DNA of 7,728 nt. It comes from Methanobrevibacter sp. GTDB taxonomy: Archaea; Methanobacteriota; Methanobacteria; Methanobacteriales; Methanobacteriaceae. Position numbers and translations under genes: made by a program. The stretch is from assembly GCA_017404125.1 (NCBI GenBank), contig JAFRCZ010000261.1:1-7728 (forward strand), written 5' to 3'. Of this stretch, positions 5,609-7,728 are shown one piece after another. A model generated the notes under the pieces. The model did no database searches. It was not told the origin of the DNA and saw only the letters and a list, made by a program, of their open reading frames with translations. The stretch's first letter is position 1. Each line of letters starts with the position of its first letter.

Positions 5609-6807
5609 AATTTATTCCAAATTTCTATTATTTTCGCTGCTGCAAATTCTATTTCTTCTTTTGTATGGGTAGCTATTATTGTTAATCTTAATCTGCTCAT
5701 ATCTTTAGGTACTGACGGTGGTCTGATAGATGAGACTAAAATTCTCTCTTTTTTTAATTCATCTGATAATCTATTAGCTAATTCTGCAGGACCTACAATA
5801 ATTGGAATTATTGGTGTTTCCCCTTCAACAATATTTAATCCTCCTTCACTAAGGAGTTTTCTCATAAGTTTTGTGTTTTCATTTAAATTAGATAGGTATT
5901 CTTCACTGTTTTCTTTAAGCATGCTTAAAGCAGCATTTGCACTAGCTATTGTAGCTGGAGAAAGGGCTGTAGAAAATATGAATGGTCTTGATTTGTTGAT
6001 TAGGTAATCTATATAAACTTGCTTTCCAGTAACAAATCCCCCTTCAGATGCAAGTGCTTTGCTTAATGTTCCTATTTGCAAATCAACATATTCAGTCAAA
6101 TCAATTCCAGTTTTGTCCCTAAAGTATTCTACTGTTCCCTTTCCACTTTTTCCGATGACTCCAGTTGCATGGGCATCATCAATTATAAGGCAACAATTGT
6201 ATTTCTTAGCTATTTCTACGAGCTCTGGAAGTGGAGCAATGTCTCCATCCATACTGAATACTCCATCGGTCACAATAAATAAATTACCTTCTTTATTAGA
6301 TTCAAGTTCATCCAAAATTAGATTCTCTAAATCGATTGTATCTTTATGTTTGTATACTCTAACTTTAGCTTTTGATATTCTTGTACCATCGATTATGCTT
6401 GCATGATTTAATTGATCGCTGAATATGACATCATTTTCATTTGTGAGAGCATAGATTACTCCTAAATTAGCCATATATCCTGTATTGAAAATAAGGGTTG
6501 ATTCAGTATTTTTAAACTTGGAGAGATTGTTTTCAAGCTCTCTTGCTTCAAAAGAAGCCCCTGTAGTTAATCTTGAACCTGTTGAACCGGTTCCATATAT
6601 GCTTGCTTCTTTAGATGCTCTTATTACATCCGGATGGTGAGTCAAACCAAGATAATTATTGGTTCCAAAAACAAGATACTCTTCATTGTTTTTATCAATA
6701 GCCTTTGTTGAACTGATAAATCTTAAATCATCTATGGTTCTAAGAAGATCATTTTCTTCCAGATTTTTTAATTCATCTTCAAGTCTTTTTTTAAGATTTA
6801 AGTTCAT
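5599..6807 (-). CDS. bioF: 8-amino-7-oxononanoate synthase (BioF)
   Basis: BioF is a cytoplasmic PLP enzyme that condenses pimeloyl-CoA with L-alanine to give 8-amino-7-oxononanoate, CO2 and CoA in biotin synthesis. The 402-residue length is usual for the family. Visible landmarks are FGTNNYLGL near the N-terminus, GTGSTGSRLTTG, LNHAS with His135 stacking on PLP, IIDDAHATG with Asp210 and His213, and GTLSKALAS with the Schiff-base Lys250. The start is ATG at 6807, not the in-frame ATG at 6834. The latter overlaps the end of bioW and has no ribosome binding site, whereas 6807 has AGGAGA at ideal spacing. Related alpha-oxoamine synthases (2-amino-3-ketobutyrate CoA ligase, serine palmitoyltransferase) share these motifs, but bioW 19 bases upstream decides for BioF. 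The stop lies about 20 bases from the convergent RNase P RNA gene. Confidence 0.93.
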   Translation of the reverse strand: MNLNLKKRLEDELKNLEENDLLRTIDDLRFISSTKAIDKNNEEYLVFGTNNYLGLTHHPDVIRASKEASIYGTGSTGSRLTTGASFEARELENNLSKFKNTESTLIFNTGYMANLGVIYALTNENDVIFSDQLNHASIIDGTRISKAKVRVYKHKDTIDLENLILDELESNKEGNLFIVTDGVFSMDGDIAPLPELVEIAKKYNCCLIIDDAHATGVIGKSGKGTVEYFRDKTGIDLTEYVDLQIGTLSKALASEGGFVTGKQVYIDYLINKSRPFIFSTALSPATIASANAALSMLKENSEEYLSNLNENTKLMRKLLSEGGLNIVEGETPIIPIIVGPAELANRLSDELKKERILVSSIRPPSVPKDMSRLRLTIIATHTKEEIEFAAAKIIEIWNKLKN

Positions 6808-6813
6808 ATAATT

Positions 6814-6819
6814 TCTCCT
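6814..6819 (-). promoter_or_regulatory. Ribosome binding site AGGAGA of bioF
   Basis: AGGAGA lies six bases before the ATG at 6807, in the 19-base gap after the bioW stop. It fixes the bioF start and shows that translation reinitiates after bioW on a shared message. Confidence 0.85.
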
Positions 6820-6826
6820 ATTAAAT

Positions 6827-7588
6827 TTATTCAATTAAAACAACCTGTTTTTCAAGGTAAGCTATTAAGTCATCTAATGTATAATCATCATCTAATTGAT
6901 TTGAATCAACGAAGAATACTCTTCCACCTATAGGATTTCCTTTATCCTTTAATATTGGGATACGCTCATAATTATCCTTTGTGCCAACATATCCTATTAC
7001 ATAGCTTGGATCATCTGACCAGCATAGTTCTGCAACTATTCCTTTGCAGCTTGCTATTTTAGATGCAAGAATCAATGCCTCTTCAAGATGCAATCCTTCC
7101 CTTCCATCATTTTTCAGAGATTTCCTATATTTTGCAATGTCTGCACTAGCTATTCCAGTTACTCTAACTCCTTTAATTCCTTTATTGTCAATTCTTTTTC
7201 CACTGTCCTTGTCAATAAGCATAGCTCCATGCATGCTATCTTCAAGGTCTATGAGAGTTTGAATAGCTTTATCTGCAGATTCTTCATTAACTTCATTTTC
7301 CTTTAACAATTCCTTTGCAAGGGACAATCCTTCTTCTTTTGAATTGACTTGATGTTGATTGATGTTTAATCTCTTTTTATAGATGATGTCATTTTCATCT
7401 ATCTCTTCAATCTTGAAGTTTATGAAGTCGGGCTTTCCTCGCTCATGAGTGATTGCCCTTCTATAAACATTGATTAATTCCTGCTCTACTTCGTCTTCAT
7501 GCAAAATACGCTCTGCTCCTGAGATGTGTTTTCCACCTTCTTCATGAGGCCCTCCTTTTGAGCATCGCATTTTTATACTGTACATCAT
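6827..7588 (-). CDS. bioW: 6-carboxyhexanoate--CoA ligase (pimeloyl-CoA synthetase, BioW)
   Basis: BioW activates free pimelate with ATP and CoA to pimeloyl-CoA, the substrate of BioF. The 253-residue protein has the family's landmarks in order: YSIKMR at the N-terminus, HEEGGKHISGAER (15-27), RGKPDF (50-55), KGVRV (139-143), AELCWSDDPSYVIGYV (186-201), GGRVFF (221-226) and a C-terminal LEKQVVLIE. This closely follows the Bacillus subtilis BioW pattern, and no key block is missing. Two adjacent ATGs (7586-7588 and 7583-7585) are possible starts. AAGG at 7596-7599 is about seven bases from the first. It is the first gene of a bioW-bioF operon, and no other biotin gene is present in the window. 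Confidence 0.94.
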   Translation of the reverse strand: MMYSIKMRCSKGGPHEEGGKHISGAERILHEDEVEQELINVYRRAITHERGKPDFINFKIEEIDENDIIYKKRLNINQHQVNSKEEGLSLAKELLKENEVNEESADKAIQTLIDLEDSMHGAMLIDKDSGKRIDNKGIKGVRVTGIASADIAKYRKSLKNDGREGLHLEEALILASKIASCKGIVAELCWSDDPSYVIGYVGTKDNYERIPILKDKGNPIGGRVFFVDSNQLDDDYTLDDLIAYLEKQVVLIE

Positions 7589-7620
7589 TCTAATACCTTG
7601 ATTATTTTAATAAATTTTTT

Positions 7621-7635
7621 ACTATATACTATATG
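7621..7635 (-). promoter_or_regulatory. Putative TATA box of the bioWF operon
   Basis: On the minus strand, CATATAGTATATAGT lies after a purine-rich GAAAGAA that could serve as BRE. Transcription would start near 7603, leaving a leader of about 15 bases that includes the AAGG site. ATATA-G-TATAT is also an inverted repeat, so a repressor could overlap the TATA box. No classical BirA operator (TTGTAAACC-type) is visible. Confidence 0.45.
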
Positions 7636-7728
7636 TTCTTTCTTAATTATTAATTTTAATAGTAATTTTATAGCATTTTTTCAATGCAATTTTTTGCTTA
7701 GAATTTTCATTTAACTTAATTGATTCAA
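7636..7728. other. Non-coding AT-rich stretch upstream of bioW, with one weak hairpin
   Basis: No reading frame or RNA gene is supported here. The only structure noticed is GCATT...AATGC (7673-7677 and 7683-7687), a five-pair stem followed by AATTTTTT on the + strand. It could be a weak terminator for something entering from elsewhere, or chance. Confidence 0.3.

Noticed and set aside
6059..6406. 115-residue + strand ORF across bioF, and similar + strand ORFs across bioW
   Set aside because: They are antisense to well-supported enzyme genes and have no ribosome binding site or recognisable motif.
6808..6834. Nine-residue N-terminal extension of BioF from ATG 6834
   Set aside because: That start overlaps the bioW end without its own ribosome binding site, while ATG 6807 has AGGAGA at correct distance.

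Overview
The window looks like chromosomal DNA of a methanogenic archaeon of the order Methanobacteriales, most probably Methanobrevibacter. The pointers are the very AT-rich sequence, T-run terminators, GGTGATT/GAGGTG ribosome binding sites, a giant secreted adhesin-like protein with beta-helix and lysine-rich Ig-like repeats, an archaeal RNase P RNA, and a BioW/BioF pair. The genus is inferred from gene style, not from a marker-gene comparison.

Layout on the + strand: a 1270-residue secreted adhesin-like protein (36-3848) ends at a hairpin/T-tract terminator (3868-3907). It is followed by a three-helix MotA/TolQ/ExbB-type proton-channel subunit (3916-4656). A 182-base AT-rich gap with a perfect 16-bp palindrome and three TACAATA copies leads into a small DUF2149-type membrane protein (4839-5189). 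This is the likely ExbD/TolR/MotB-like partner of the channel. After a long T-rich terminator comes the RNase P RNA gene (about 5290-5577), with a well-placed TATA box. On the - strand, bioW (7588-6827) and bioF (6807-5599) form a two-gene biotin operon that converges on the RNase P RNA gene with only about 20 bases between them.

The most distinctive element lies inside the adhesin: 17 tandem heptads of the form x-I-C-A/P-D-G-T (119 residues, 15 of them with Cys), interrupting the second of two beta-helix modules. Its centre is a 42-bp (14-residue) tandem repeat, two copies of which are identical at DNA level. The adhesin ends in three Ig-like domains whose lysine content climbs from about 7% to 19% to 35%, suggesting charge-based attachment to the cell wall.

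The channel pair probably works together: the ExbB-like protein forms the membrane pore and the DUF2149 protein contributes a membrane Asp and an external tail. What such a machine drives in an archaeon without an outer membrane is open. BioW and BioF perform the first two committed steps from pimelate to 8-amino-7-oxononanoate; the remaining biotin genes are not in the window.
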